Shown here: positions 8,282-18,263 of the stretch, piece after piece
How positions within the stretch are numbered: position 1 is the first letter of the stretch
Layout of the letters: each line of letters opens with the position of its first letter
Assembly (NCBI RefSeq): GCF_022012305.1
Contig: NZ_JAKLTM010000004.1
Coordinates: forward strand, 1-64,000
Reading direction: 5' to 3'
DNA length: 64,000 nucleotides
DNA from: Ramlibacter paludis
GTDB lineage: Bacteria; Pseudomonadota; Gammaproteobacteria; Burkholderiales; Burkholderiaceae_C
Translations under genes and position numbers: made by a program
The notes under the pieces: generated by a model
Seen by the model: the letters and a program-made list of their open reading frames with translations, nothing else
The model's database searches: none
What the model was told of the DNA's origin: nothing

Positions 8282-9570
8282 CCGCGGCCCTCATCGGATT
8301 CGCCCTCATCTTCGTGCTCGCGCTGATGCGCGTGCCGCTCGCCTTCGCCATGGGCGTGGTGGGCTTCGCCGGCATCGGCCTCACCCGCGGCTGGGATCCG
8401 GCCCTGGCCAGCGCCTCGCAGGTGGTCTACGAAACCGGCTTCGCCTACACGCTGTCGGTGATCCCGCTGTTCATCCTGATGGGCAATTTCGTGGCGCGCG
8501 CCGGCCTGGCGCACGAACTGTTCGAGGCCGCCTATGCCTTCATCGGCCACGTGCGCGGCGGCCTCGCGCACGCCACGGTCGCAGCCTGCGCGGGCTTCGG
8601 CGCCATCTGCGGCTCCTCCATCGCCACCGCCGCGACCATGAGCAAGGTGGCGTATCCCTCGATGCGCAAGCTGGGCTACAGCGACTCGCTGTCCACCGGC
8701 GTCATGGCCGCGGGCGGCACGCTGGGCATCATGATCCCGCCCTCCACCATCATGGTGATCTACGGCATCGTGACCGAGACCCACATCGGCAAGCTGTTCG
8801 CCGCCGGCGTGATCCCCGGCCTGCTGACCGCGCTGGCGCTGATGGCGGGCATCGTGGTCGTCACCTCGCGCGATCCCGAACATGCGCCGCCGGGCCGCAA
8901 GTTCACCTGGCCGGAGCGCTGGCGCGCGCTGCGCGGCATCTGGGGCGTGCTGGTGCTGGTGCTGGTGGTGCTGGGCGGCATCTACGGCGGCTTCTTCACG
9001 GCCACCGAAGGCGCGGGCTTCGGCGCGGCCGGTGCCTTCTTGTTCGCGCTGCTGCGCCGCCGCCTCACCTGGGCCAGCCTGCTCGAGGTGCTGGTCGAAT
9101 CGGCCCGCACCACGGCCATGCTGTTCACGCTGCTGATCGCGGCGACGCTGTTCGCCAACTTCGTCAACTTCACCACCCTGCCGGGCGACCTGAAGGACTG
9201 GATCACGCACCTGGGCCTGTCGCCGGTGATGATCATCGTGGCGATGATGGCGATCTACGTGGTGCTGGGAACGGTGATGGAGGAGCTCACGATGGTGCTG
9301 CTCACCATCCCGCTATTCTTCCCCATCGTGACCTCGCTCGGCTTCGACCCGATCTGGTTCGGCGTGCTGATCGTCATGATCGTGCAGATCGGCCTGATCT
9401 CGCCGCCGGTGGGCATGAACCTGTTCGTGCTGAACGCCCTGCTGCCGGGCGTGGGTCTCGGCCAGATCTTCCGCGGCTGCTGGCCCTTCGTCTTCATCAT
9501 GGTGATCATGCTGGGCGTGCTGATCGCCTTTCCGCAGCTCAGTCTCTTTCTTCCGTCCCTAATGCGATAG
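8278..9570 (+). CDS. TRAP transporter large permease subunit, DctM type
   Basis: 430 residues from the GTG at 8278; the longer open frame before it is a shadow of dctQ. It is highly hydrophobic, with about a dozen membrane segments. Family motifs include GFGAICGSSIATAATMSKVAYP and GTLGIMIPPSTIMVIYG in the first half, and VGMNLFVLNALLP near the end. It forms the sodium-driven elevator-type transport channel with DctQ and is fed by the periplasmic DctP-like protein. Its last 32 bases overlap the 3' end of the convergent mscS-like gene. Confidence 0.94.
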   Translation: MTAALIGFALIFVLALMRVPLAFAMGVVGFAGIGLTRGWDPALASASQVVYETGFAYTLSVIPLFILMGNFVARAGLAHELFEAAYAFIGHVRGGLAHATVAACAGFGAICGSSIATAATMSKVAYPSMRKLGYSDSLSTGVMAAGGTLGIMIPPSTIMVIYGIVTETHIGKLFAAGVIPGLLTALALMAGIVVVTSRDPEHAPPGRKFTWPERWRALRGIWGVLVLVLVVLGGIYGGFFTATEGAGFGAAGAFLFALLRRRLTWASLLEVLVESARTTAMLFTLLIAATLFANFVNFTTLPGDLKDWITHLGLSPVMIIVAMMAIYVVLGTVMEELTMVLLTIPLFFPIVTSLGFDPIWFGVLIVMIVQIGLISPPVGMNLFVLNALLPGVGLGQIFRGCWPFVFIMVIMLGVLIAFPQLSLFLPSLMR

Positions 9571-10843
9571 TCGGCGACGGCGGCGGCGCGGAGCGCCGCA
9601 GGTGCACCACCCGCTGCGGGAAGGGAATGTCGATGCCGGCGTCGCGCAACGCCTGCAGCACGCGCACGTTGACGTCGGAGCGCACGTTCAGCTGGCCGTT
9701 CTGCGGGTCGTCGATCCAGTACAGCAGCTGGAACTCCAGCCCGTCGGCGCCGAACTTCGCCAGCCTGGCGGCCGGCGCCGGATCGGCCAGCACGCGCTGG
9801 GTGCGCAGCGCAGCGTCTTCCATCAGCCTGGCCACCTGCACCGGGTCGCTGTCGTAACCCACGGCGATGTCGGTGACCAGCAGCAGGCGCGGGTCGGTCA
9901 GCGACAGGTTCTCGACCCGCTCCGAGATCAGCTTCTCGTTCGGGACGATGGACGCCCGGCCGTTGGCCGCGCGGATCAGCGTGTAGCGGGTCTTGATGTC
10001 CGCGACCACGCCTTCGAAGCCGTCGACCCGCACCGTGTCGCCGATGCGCAGGCTGCGCTCCGACAGGATCACGAAGCCGCTCACGTAGTTGGCGGCCAGC
10101 TTCTGCAGGCCGAAGCCCAGGCCCACGCCGACCGCGCCGCCCAGCACCGACAGCGCCGTGAGGTCGACCCCCACCGCGGACAGCGCCACCAGCAGGCCCA
10201 CCACCAGCAGCACCGCGCGGGTCGCATTGGCCGCGGCCTTGCGCAGCGACAGGTCGCTGATGTTGTCGCGCAGCACCTTGCGCTCCAGCGTGGCCGAGAT
10301 CCACAGGGCGAGCACCAGCACCAACCCCGAGGACAGCACGCCCTGCACGATGTTCAGCAGGCTGATGCTGCTGTTGGCGCCGAAGTTGAAGCGGATGGCT
10401 TCCATCTCCTCGCGCGCCGCCGGCAGCAGGCCGAGGATCCACAGCGCCGCGACGAACCAGGCCAGCCAGGAGAAGATGCGCTCCACCAGCCGCGCCGCGC
10501 GCGAGGCCGGGAACACGACGGTGAACACGCGCGCCAGCAACCGGATGGCCGCCAGCGACAGTAGCACCGCGACCGCCAGCCGCATCAGCGGCACGTGGTG
10601 AAACTGGCCCAGCACCAGCCGCGCAACGTAGGTCAGCGCCAGGGCCAGCAGCGGGAACAGGACGCCATCGACGATGGCGCGGCCGAACCACACCGAATCG
10701 GCCGGACGCTTGCGGCCCGCCAGCCAGCAGACGCCGCCGGCCACGGCCAGGCAAGCCAGCAGCGTGCCGAGGTCGACCGCGGTCGGCCCCTGGTCGAGGT
10801 CCAGGACCAGCCGGTCGAATTCGCTCAGGCCCCTCCCGGGCAT
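9539..10843 (-). CDS. MscS-family mechanosensitive channel protein
   Basis: 434 residues from the ATG at 10843; the frame stays open further upstream only as a shadow of the next gene. About five to six membrane segments fill residues 25-230. They are followed by the MscS pore helix and beta domain: GGAVGVGLGFGLQKLAANYVSGF, then ERSLRIGDTVRVDGFEGVV and NGRASIVPNEKLISERVENLS. These channels open under membrane tension to release solutes during osmotic down-shock. The extended N-terminal membrane part makes it larger than E. coli MscS (286 residues) and nearer the YbdG/YnaI size class. The start lies 8 bases after the stop of the enoyl-CoA hydratase-like gene, so the two are probably cotranscribed. 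Confidence 0.9.
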   Translation of the reverse strand: MPGRGLSEFDRLVLDLDQGPTAVDLGTLLACLAVAGGVCWLAGRKRPADSVWFGRAIVDGVLFPLLALALTYVARLVLGQFHHVPLMRLAVAVLLSLAAIRLLARVFTVVFPASRAARLVERIFSWLAWFVAALWILGLLPAAREEMEAIRFNFGANSSISLLNIVQGVLSSGLVLVLALWISATLERKVLRDNISDLSLRKAAANATRAVLLVVGLLVALSAVGVDLTALSVLGGAVGVGLGFGLQKLAANYVSGFVILSERSLRIGDTVRVDGFEGVVADIKTRYTLIRAANGRASIVPNEKLISERVENLSLTDPRLLLVTDIAVGYDSDPVQVARLMEDAALRTQRVLADPAPAARLAKFGADGLEFQLLYWIDDPQNGQLNVRSDVNVRVLQALRDAGIDIPFPQRVVHLRRSAPPPSPTIALGTEERD

Positions 10844-10851
10844 GTCTCCGT

Positions 10852-11625
10852 TTATTTCCAAGTGGGCTTTCTCTTCTGCGTGAATGCGGTCACGCCCTCC
10901 TGGGCGCAGCTGTCCATCATGTTGGCCGCCATGGTCTGGCCGGCGAGCTGGTAGGCGGCTTCGCTGCCCATCTCGCGCTGGCGGTAGAACAGCTCCTTGC
11001 CCATGGCAATGGCGACGCGGGGCTTGGCGAGGATGCTGCCAACCAGCCTTTCGATTTCCGCGTCGAGCCGGTCCGCGGTGACCGCGTGATTGACGAGCCC
11101 GCGGGCCTGGGCCTCGCGTGCGGAGATGAAGTCGCCCGTCAGCAGCATCTCCATCGCCTGCTTGGCCGGCACGTTGCGCAGCAGCGGCACGCTGGGGGTG
11201 GAGCAGAACAGGCCGAAGTTGACGCCGCTGACCGCGAAAGTGGCTTCCTCGGCAGCCACGGCCAGGTCGCACTGCGCCACCAGCTGGCAGCCGGCGGCGG
11301 TGGCCAGGCCCTGCACGCGCGCGATCACCGGCACCGGCAGCTTCTGGAGCGCCAGCATCATGCGGCTGCACTGCGCGAAGAGGCGCTGGTAATAGGGCAG
11401 CTGCGGCGTCGCGATCATCTGCTTGAGGTCATGGCCGGCGCAGAAGGCCTTGCCTTGCGCGGCGAGGACCACGACCCGCACCGACTCGTCGGCCGCGATG
11501 CGGTCCAGCGCCGCCTGCAGTGCCGCCAGCATTTCCTCGCCGAGGGCGTTGAAGCTGGCGGGCCGGTTCAGCGTGAGCGTCACCACGCCGCGGGCGTCCC
11601 GCTGTTCGAGCAGCACGGGGTCCAT
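10852..11625 (-). CDS. Enoyl-CoA hydratase/isomerase-family protein, ECHDC3-like, possibly non-hydratase
   Basis: 257 residues with a crotonase fold: the oxyanion-hole segments FCAGHDLKQM and GLATAAGCQLVAQCDLAVA are present. In classical hydratases the next strand reads like QPEIxLG and supplies the first catalytic Glu. Here it reads VSGVNFGLFCSTPSVPL, so that Glu is missing, as in the ECHDC3-type subgroup. It may therefore act on another acyl-CoA or by another mechanism. It is read leftward; its ATG is two bases after the stop of the histone-deacetylase-like gene, so the two are cotranslated. Confidence 0.85.
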   Translation of the reverse strand: MDPVLLEQRDARGVVTLTLNRPASFNALGEEMLAALQAALDRIAADESVRVVVLAAQGKAFCAGHDLKQMIATPQLPYYQRLFAQCSRMMLALQKLPVPVIARVQGLATAAGCQLVAQCDLAVAAEEATFAVSGVNFGLFCSTPSVPLLRNVPAKQAMEMLLTGDFISAREAQARGLVNHAVTADRLDAEIERLVGSILAKPRVAIAMGKELFYRQREMGSEAAYQLAGQTMAANMMDSCAQEGVTAFTQKRKPTWK

Positions 11626-11627
11626 CG

Positions 11628-12584
11628 CTACAGGTCCGCCAGTGCGCGCAGGTGCGTCTCCACGCTGCGCCCGAGCGCGTCGAGGTTGTAGCCGCCTTCC
11701 AGGCTGGAGACGATGCGGCCCTTGGCGTGGCGCCTGGCCACGTCCTTGATCTGCTGCGTGATCCAGGCGTAGTCGGCTTCCACCAGCCCGAGCTGGCCAA
11801 GGTCGTCCTCGCGGTGCGCGTCGAAGCCGGCGCTGATGAAGATCATCTCCGGCTTGAACTCCTCCAGCCGCGGCAGCCACTGCTTCTCGACGATGTCGCG
11901 GATGGCGGGGCCCTTGGTGAAGGCCGGCACCGGCACGTTGACCATGTTGTCGCCCAGGGGCGGATAGCCGCTGCCCGGATAGAACGGACTCTGGAAGATG
12001 CCCACCATCAGCACGCGCTCGTCGCCGGCCAGGATGTCTTCGGTGCCGTTGCCGTGGTGCACGTCGAAGTCGACGATGGCCACGCGCTTGAGGCCATGGC
12101 GCTCCAGCGCGTAGCGGGCCGCGACGGCGACGTTGTTGAAGATGCAGAAGCCCATGGCGCGGTTGCGGCAGGCGTGGTGGCCGGGCGGCCGCACGGCGCA
12201 GAACGCGTTCTCCAGCTCGCCCGCGATCACGGCATCGGTGGCCGCTACCACGGCGCCGGCGCCGCGCAGCACGGCGTTCCAGGTGTGCTGGTTCATCGCG
12301 GTGTCGGGATCGATCTGCAGCAGCGCCTCGCCGCCGCCGAATTCGATGTGCTCGGCGACCTCGTCGGCGAAGCCGCGCATCGCGGCGACGTGCCGGCGGT
12401 CGTGGGCGAGTTCGAGGTCGCTGGGCGAGGCCAGCGGCGCCTCGCGCCGCTCCACCAGGTCGCCGACACCGCTGGCGCGCAGCCGGTCTTCGATGGCGTC
12501 CAGGCGCTCGGGGCATTCGGGGTGGCCGCGCCCCATGGCATGAAGGCGGCAATCAGGATGGCTGAAATACCCGGTTTTGTTCAC
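11628..12584 (-). CDS. Histone deacetylase / acetylpolyamine amidohydrolase superfamily protein
   Basis: 318 residues. The zinc amidohydrolase motifs are all present: RPPGHHA with the His136-His137 pair, DFDVHHGNGT with metal ligands Asp174 and His176, SAGFDAH with a further metal Asp, and the EGGYN catalytic Tyr near the C-terminus. Bacterial members remove acetyl groups from polyamines, small molecules or proteins (AcuC type); which applies here is not visible. The start is a GTG at 12584 preceded by GAGGTGAG. It faces the moxR gene across 44 bases and leads the short leftward unit with the enoyl-CoA hydratase-like and mscS-like genes. Confidence 0.92.
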   Translation of the reverse strand: MNKTGYFSHPDCRLHAMGRGHPECPERLDAIEDRLRASGVGDLVERREAPLASPSDLELAHDRRHVAAMRGFADEVAEHIEFGGGEALLQIDPDTAMNQHTWNAVLRGAGAVVAATDAVIAGELENAFCAVRPPGHHACRNRAMGFCIFNNVAVAARYALERHGLKRVAIVDFDVHHGNGTEDILAGDERVLMVGIFQSPFYPGSGYPPLGDNMVNVPVPAFTKGPAIRDIVEKQWLPRLEEFKPEMIFISAGFDAHREDDLGQLGLVEADYAWITQQIKDVARRHAKGRIVSSLEGGYNLDALGRSVETHLRALADL

Positions 12585-12628
12585 CGCTCACCTCGGCTTG
12601 ATCCAATTTCGGATAACGTCGCGCCTGT

Positions 12629-13549
<921 letters not shown>

Positions 13550-13556
13550 GGATCGC

Positions 13557-14534
13557 GTGAACACCGCCGCGCTCAACCCCTTCGCCTTCGCCCGCGGCAA
13601 GTTCCGCGCGTGGTGGCAGGCCCGCCTGCCCCTGGTCGACACCTACACGCTCACCCAGCGCAACGTCTACATCCTGCCGACCCGCCCCGGCTTCATGCTG
13701 GGCCTCACGCTGCTGGTGCTGCTGATCGGCTCGATCAACTACCAGCTGAACCTGGGCTACCTGCTCACCTTCCTGCTGGCCGGCAGCGCGGTGGTCGGCA
13801 TGCACGTCTGCCACGCGACCCTGCGCGGGCTGACCCTCATCCTGCAGCCGCCGGCGCCGCAGTTCGCGGGCGCCAGCGCCACGCTGTCCGTGGTCCTGAG
13901 CAACGACCGCAAGCAGGTCCGCCACAGCATCGGCCTGGCGGTGCTCGACGCCACCCACGAGGACCACTGGACCTGGACCGACGTGCCGGCGCAAGGCAGT
14001 TGCACCGTGCAGGTCGCCTTCCAGCCGGCCCAGCGCGGCTTGCACCGCGTGCCGCCGCTGACCGCGGAAACGCGCTTTCCGCTCGGCACCTTCCGCGTCT
14101 GGACCGTGTGGCGGCCGGCGGCGCAGGTGCTGGTCTATCCCGCGCCGGAACTGCATCCGCCCCCGCTGCCCCCCGGCGAGCCGCGCTCGGGCGGTGCCGC
14201 GGTCGCGCGGGCGCAGAACAGCGGCGAGTTCGAGGGCGTGCGAGCCTACCGCCGCGGCGACCCGCTCAAGCTGGTGGTGTGGAAGAAGGCCGCCAAGTCC
14301 GACGAGCTCGTGAGCCGCGACACCATGCAGGCGCAGCGCTACGAGCTGTGGCTGGATTTCGCGGGGGCCGGCCACCTGGACCGGGAAGCGAAGCTTTCGC
14401 GCCTGACGGCCTGGATCCTGCAAGCCGACAAGCTGGGGCAGGACTACGGCCTTCGCCTGCCGGGCCAGGAAGTGAAGCCCGGCGCCGGCGAGGCGCACAA
14501 GCGCCGCTGCCTGGAAGCCCTGGCCCTATGCTGA
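13557..14534 (+). CDS. DUF58 domain-containing membrane-anchored protein
   Basis: 325 residues from a GTG at 13557. Two close hydrophobic segments (about 45-62 and 66-85) anchor it; the rest should face one side of the membrane. The DUF58 hallmark GEFEGVRAYRRGDPLKLVVWKKAAK is present near residues 222-246. DUF58 proteins are constant partners of MoxR ATPases, with a predicted VWA-like fold; the molecular role is undefined. The end overlaps the start of the transglutaminase gene by 7 bases, so the proteins are probably made in fixed ratio. Confidence 0.92.
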   Translation: MNTAALNPFAFARGKFRAWWQARLPLVDTYTLTQRNVYILPTRPGFMLGLTLLVLLIGSINYQLNLGYLLTFLLAGSAVVGMHVCHATLRGLTLILQPPAPQFAGASATLSVVLSNDRKQVRHSIGLAVLDATHEDHWTWTDVPAQGSCTVQVAFQPAQRGLHRVPPLTAETRFPLGTFRVWTVWRPAAQVLVYPAPELHPPPLPPGEPRSGGAAVARAQNSGEFEGVRAYRRGDPLKLVVWKKAAKSDELVSRDTMQAQRYELWLDFAGAGHLDREAKLSRLTAWILQADKLGQDYGLRLPGQEVKPGAGEAHKRRCLEALALC

Positions 14535-16537
14535 CCTTGCGCAGCCGCCTGGCCGCCCTGCCGCGCGATGCGCGCGACACGCTGTTCCTGCTGGTGGTGA
14601 TCGCGTGGGTGCTGGTGCCGCACATCCCGCACCTGCCCTGGTGGTGCTCGCTGCTGGCCGGCGGCGTGCTGCTGTGGCGCGGCACCCTGGCCGTGCAGGC
14701 GAAGCCGCTGCCCGGCAAGTGGTGGGTGGGCGGCCTGCTGGCCCTGACGTTGCTCGCCACCTGGCTCACGCACCGCACGCTGCTGGGACGCGACGCCGGC
14801 GTCACGCTGATCGTGGTGCTGCTGGCATTGAAGACGCTGGAACTGCGCGCGCGCCGCGACGCCTTCGTGATCTTCTTCCTGAGCTTCTTCACGATGCTCA
14901 CCAACTTCTTCTTCTCGCAATCGCTGCCGGTGGCGCTCGCCATGCTGCTGGCGTTGCTGGGACTGCTCACCGCGCTGGTCAACGCGCACCTGCCGGTCGG
15001 CCGGCCGCCGCTGCTGGAGGCGGCACGCACCGCCGGCTGGATGGCACTGCTGGGCGCACCCGTGATGGCCGTGCTGTTCGTGCTGTTTCCGCGCTTCGCG
15101 CCGCTGTGGGGGATTCCCGGCGACGCGATGACGGGCCGCAGCGGCCTGTCGTCGCAGATGGAGGTGGGCAACGTCGCGCAGCTGGCGCTGGACGACAGCA
15201 TCGCCTTCCGCGTCCGCTGGGAGGGCAACCCGCCGGCGCAGGAGTTCCTGTATTTCCGCGGGCCGGTGTTCGTCGATTTCGACGGGCGCGAATGGCGGCC
15301 CCTGCTGCCGCGGCTGAACGCGCGCTTCCCGCCGCCGCGGCTGGAGAATCCCCGGCTGGCGGTGAGCGGCGCGCCCGTGAACTACGAAGTGACGCTGGAG
15401 CCGAACAACCGCCCCTGGCTGCTCACGCTGGACGCAGCCCCCGAGTCGCCGCAGGGCCCGGGCCTGGAAACGGCGATGACCAGCGAGCTGCAGTGGATCT
15501 CTTCGCGCCCGGTGGTGGACCTGCTGCGCTACCGCGCGCGCAGCTATGTCGACTTCCGCCACGGGCCGCTCCAGCGCGGCGCCGTCCTGCCAGAGTACAG
15601 CCAGTTGCCCCCGGGCTTCAATCCGCGCACGCTGGAACTGGCGGCCACGCTGCAGCGCGAACACCCGGGCGCGGAACCCGCGACACTGGTGCGCGCCGCG
15701 ATGCAGCGCCTGCGCACCGGCGGCTACACCTACACGCTCGAGCCGGGGATCTACGGCCAGCACACGGCCGACGAATTCTGGTTCGACCGCAAGGAGGGCT
15801 TCTGCGAACACATCGCCTCTTCCTTCGTCGTGCTGCTGCGCGCGATGGGCATCCCTTCGCGCATCGTCACGGGCTACCAGGGCGGGCAGGTGAACAGCGT
15901 CGACGGCTACTGGGTGGTGCGCCAGAGCGATGCGCACGCCTGGACCGAGGTCTGGTTCGAGGGCCGCGGCTGGGTGCGCGTGGACCCGACGTCGGCGGTC
16001 GCGCCCGGACGCACCGGCACGTTCCGGCGGCTGGTCCCTGCCCGCGGCGCGCTGGCGACGGCGATGGACACGGTCACGCCCAACCTCGCGGCTTCGCTGC
16101 GCGCGGCCTGGGAAGCCATGAACAACAGCTGGAACCAGTGGGTGCTGAACTACACGCAGAGCCGCCAGCTGAACCTGCTGAAGGAGCTGGGCTTCGAGTC
16201 GCCGAGCTGGGAAGACCTGAGCTACCTGCTGCTCGGGATCATCGTCACGCTGGCCCTGGGCGGCGCCGCCTGGAACTGGTGGGACCGCATGCAGCACGAC
16301 CCGTGGCTGCGCCTGCTGGCGCGGGCGCGCAAGAAGCTGCACGGCGCCGGCCTGGAGGTGAGTGCGACCGCGCCGCCGCGCCAGATCGCGAATCTTGTCA
16401 CGACACGTTTCGGCCCGGATGCGCGAGGATTGGCGGATTGGCTCCTGAAGCTGGAAGCGCAGCGGTACGCGCGCGCGCCGGCCGCCACCCTGCAAGCGCT
16501 GCGGCGCGAGTTCCACCAATTGCCCTGGCCCCACTGA
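14528..16537 (+). CDS. tgpA: TgpA-type membrane transglutaminase (DUF3488 / transglutaminase core / DUF4129)
   Basis: 669 residues from the ATG at 14528. The N-terminus has about five to six membrane segments (DUF3488) up to residue 190, then a periplasmic transglutaminase core. Its catalytic set is visible as Cys in EGFCEHIASSF, His in SDAHAWTEVWF and Asp in WVRVDPTS. A last membrane helix (SYLLLGIIVTLALGGAAW) and a cytoplasmic C-terminal tail complete the TgpA architecture. TgpA of Pseudomonas aeruginosa is essential, with a proposed role in envelope function. It is coupled to the upstream DUF58 and MoxR genes; the lytic transglycosylase gene begins 4 bases later. Confidence 0.93.
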   Translation: MLTLRSRLAALPRDARDTLFLLVVIAWVLVPHIPHLPWWCSLLAGGVLLWRGTLAVQAKPLPGKWWVGGLLALTLLATWLTHRTLLGRDAGVTLIVVLLALKTLELRARRDAFVIFFLSFFTMLTNFFFSQSLPVALAMLLALLGLLTALVNAHLPVGRPPLLEAARTAGWMALLGAPVMAVLFVLFPRFAPLWGIPGDAMTGRSGLSSQMEVGNVAQLALDDSIAFRVRWEGNPPAQEFLYFRGPVFVDFDGREWRPLLPRLNARFPPPRLENPRLAVSGAPVNYEVTLEPNNRPWLLTLDAAPESPQGPGLETAMTSELQWISSRPVVDLLRYRARSYVDFRHGPLQRGAVLPEYSQLPPGFNPRTLELAATLQREHPGAEPATLVRAAMQRLRTGGYTYTLEPGIYGQHTADEFWFDRKEGFCEHIASSFVVLLRAMGIPSRIVTGYQGGQVNSVDGYWVVRQSDAHAWTEVWFEGRGWVRVDPTSAVAPGRTGTFRRLVPARGALATAMDTVTPNLAASLRAAWEAMNNSWNQWVLNYTQSRQLNLLKELGFESPSWEDLSYLLLGIIVTLALGGAAWNWWDRMQHDPWLRLLARARKKLHGAGLEVSATAPPRQIANLVTTRFGPDARGLADWLLKLEAQRYARAPAATLQALRREFHQLPWPH

Positions 16538-16541
16538 ACCG

Positions 16542-17645
16542 ATGCACCGATTCCTGTTCCTGCTCCTTGCCTGCGCCCTCGCCGTCCCGGCGGTCGCGCA
16601 GCCGACCGATGCCGTCGTCGTCGCCAAGGCGCAGCCGCGCAAGCAGAAGGCTCCGCCGGAGCAGGCCGGCACGCCTTATGCGGACAGCGCGGAAGCGATG
16701 GCGTTTGCCGAGGAGATCGCGGCCAAGCGCGGCTTCGAAGGCGACTGGGCACGCAAGGTGGTGGCGCAGGCGCGCAAGCTGCCGGTCGTCTCGCGCCTGA
16801 TGCAGCCGGCTCCTACCGGCCAGCCGAAGAACTGGGGCGTGTATCGCAGCCGCTTCATCGACCCGATCCGCATCAATGCGGGCGTGCGCTTCTGGCAGGC
16901 GAACCGGCGCACGCTGGAGCGCGCCGAACAGGAATTCGGCGTGCCGGCGGAAATCATCGTGGGCATCGTCGGCGTCGAGACGATCTACGGCCAGCAGATG
17001 GGAAGTTTCCGCGTGCTCGACGCGCTGGCCACCCTGGCCTTCGACTTTCCGGACAGCCACCCGCGCGCGGCGGAGCGCACCGCCTATTTCCGGGGCGAAC
17101 TGGAGCAGTTCATCGCCTGGCACCATGCCAACCGCAGCAACCCGCTGAAGCCGCGCGGCAGCTACGCCGGCGCGCTGGGCATGCCGCAGTTCATGCCCAG
17201 CAGCCTGGCGCGCTGGGGCGTGGACTACGACGGCGACAAGGTGATCGACCTCACCAACAGCGCCGACGACGTGATCGGCTCGGTGGCCAACTACTTCAAG
17301 GGCTACGGCTGGAAGACCGGCATGCCCACCCACTACCCGGTGCGCTTCGATGCGTCCAAGCTGGACCTCGACGCCCTGCTCGCGCCCGACATCCTGCCGA
17401 CCTTCACCGTCGCCAGCTTCCAGGCCAAGGGGGCGATCCTCGAAGGGCCGGCGCTGGAACACAAGGGGCCGCTGGCGCTGATCGAACTGCAGAACGGCGG
17501 CGAGACGCCGACCTACGTGGCCGGCACCGAAAACTTCTACGTGATCACCCGCTACAACTGGTCCAGCTACTACGCGATGGCGGTGATCGAGCTGGGACGC
17601 GAGGTGAAAGAGGCGCTGGCCGGCGCGGAGCGGAAAGCCTCGTGA
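16542..17645 (+). CDS. mltB: Lytic murein transglycosylase, MltB type
   Basis: 367 residues with a Sec signal peptide (MHRFLFLLLACALAVPAVAQ). An LLAC sits early, but the hydrophobic stretch before it is short, so signal peptidase I cutting at AVAQ is favoured over lipoprotein processing. The catalytic domain has VGIVGVETIYGQQMGSFR with the acid Glu of VETIYG, then GALGMPQFMPSS and a DYDGDKVIDL loop typical of the family. It cleaves glycan strands of peptidoglycan, releasing 1,6-anhydromuropeptides. Its place behind MoxR-DUF58-TgpA suggests a shared envelope role. The stop overlaps the GTG of the HD-domain gene. Confidence 0.93.
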   Translation: MHRFLFLLLACALAVPAVAQPTDAVVVAKAQPRKQKAPPEQAGTPYADSAEAMAFAEEIAAKRGFEGDWARKVVAQARKLPVVSRLMQPAPTGQPKNWGVYRSRFIDPIRINAGVRFWQANRRTLERAEQEFGVPAEIIVGIVGVETIYGQQMGSFRVLDALATLAFDFPDSHPRAAERTAYFRGELEQFIAWHHANRSNPLKPRGSYAGALGMPQFMPSSLARWGVDYDGDKVIDLTNSADDVIGSVANYFKGYGWKTGMPTHYPVRFDASKLDLDALLAPDILPTFTVASFQAKGAILEGPALEHKGPLALIELQNGGETPTYVAGTENFYVITRYNWSSYYAMAVIELGREVKEALAGAERKAS

Positions 17646-18259
17646 ACCTCACCCTCGCATCCTGGCAGCGCCTGTGGGGCGAACTGGGCGCCACCGTCGC
17701 CAACGGCGGGCTCATGAACCAGCTGCTGGCCGCCTACAGCGAGCCGCATCGCCACTACCACACGCTGCAGCACCTGCGCGAATGCCTGGCGCAGTACGAA
17801 GCCGCATCCATGCTGGCGCGGCGGCCGGCGGAGGTGGAACTGGCCCTGTGGTTCCACGACGCCGAGTACGACCCGCAGCGCCGGGACAACGAGGAGCGCA
17901 GTGCCGAGTGGGCGCGCGCGAGCGTGCTGGCGGCCGGGTGCGCGCCGGAAGTCGCGCAGCGTGTCGCGGACCTGGTGCTGGCGACCAGGACCCACACGGT
18001 GGCCGGCGACGACGTTGATGCGGCCTTGCTGCTGGACATCGACCTGGCGATCCTGGCCGCGGCGCCGGGCCGCTTCGCCGAATACGAACGGCAAATCCGC
18101 TTGGAGTATGCGCACGTCCCCGACGACGCATTCCGCACCGGCCGTGCGAACGTGCTGCGCGGCTTCCTGCAGCGTGAACGCATCTACCGCACCGAACCCT
18201 TCCACGCTGCGCTGGAAGCCCGGGCGCGCGCGAACCTGGCGGCCTCGCTCGCCGCCTGA
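17642..18259 (+). CDS. HD-superfamily predicted metal-dependent phosphohydrolase
   Basis: 205 residues from a GTG that overlaps the mltB stop by four bases (GTGA). The HD signature is seen as YSEPHRHYHTLQHL (first metal His near residue 42) and ALWFHDAEYDP (His-Asp pair), with DIDLAIL further on as the likely last Asp. Proteins of this compact type are widespread and uncharacterised; hydrolysis of a nucleotide or phosphoester is assumed from the fold. It is the last gene of the rightward envelope unit and converges with the VOC gene 4 bases later. Confidence 0.85.
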   Translation: MNLTLASWQRLWGELGATVANGGLMNQLLAAYSEPHRHYHTLQHLRECLAQYEAASMLARRPAEVELALWFHDAEYDPQRRDNEERSAEWARASVLAAGCAPEVAQRVADLVLATRTHTVAGDDVDAALLLDIDLAILAAAPGRFAEYERQIRLEYAHVPDDAFRTGRANVLRGFLQRERIYRTEPFHAALEARARANLAASLAA

Positions 18260-18263
18260 CGTC

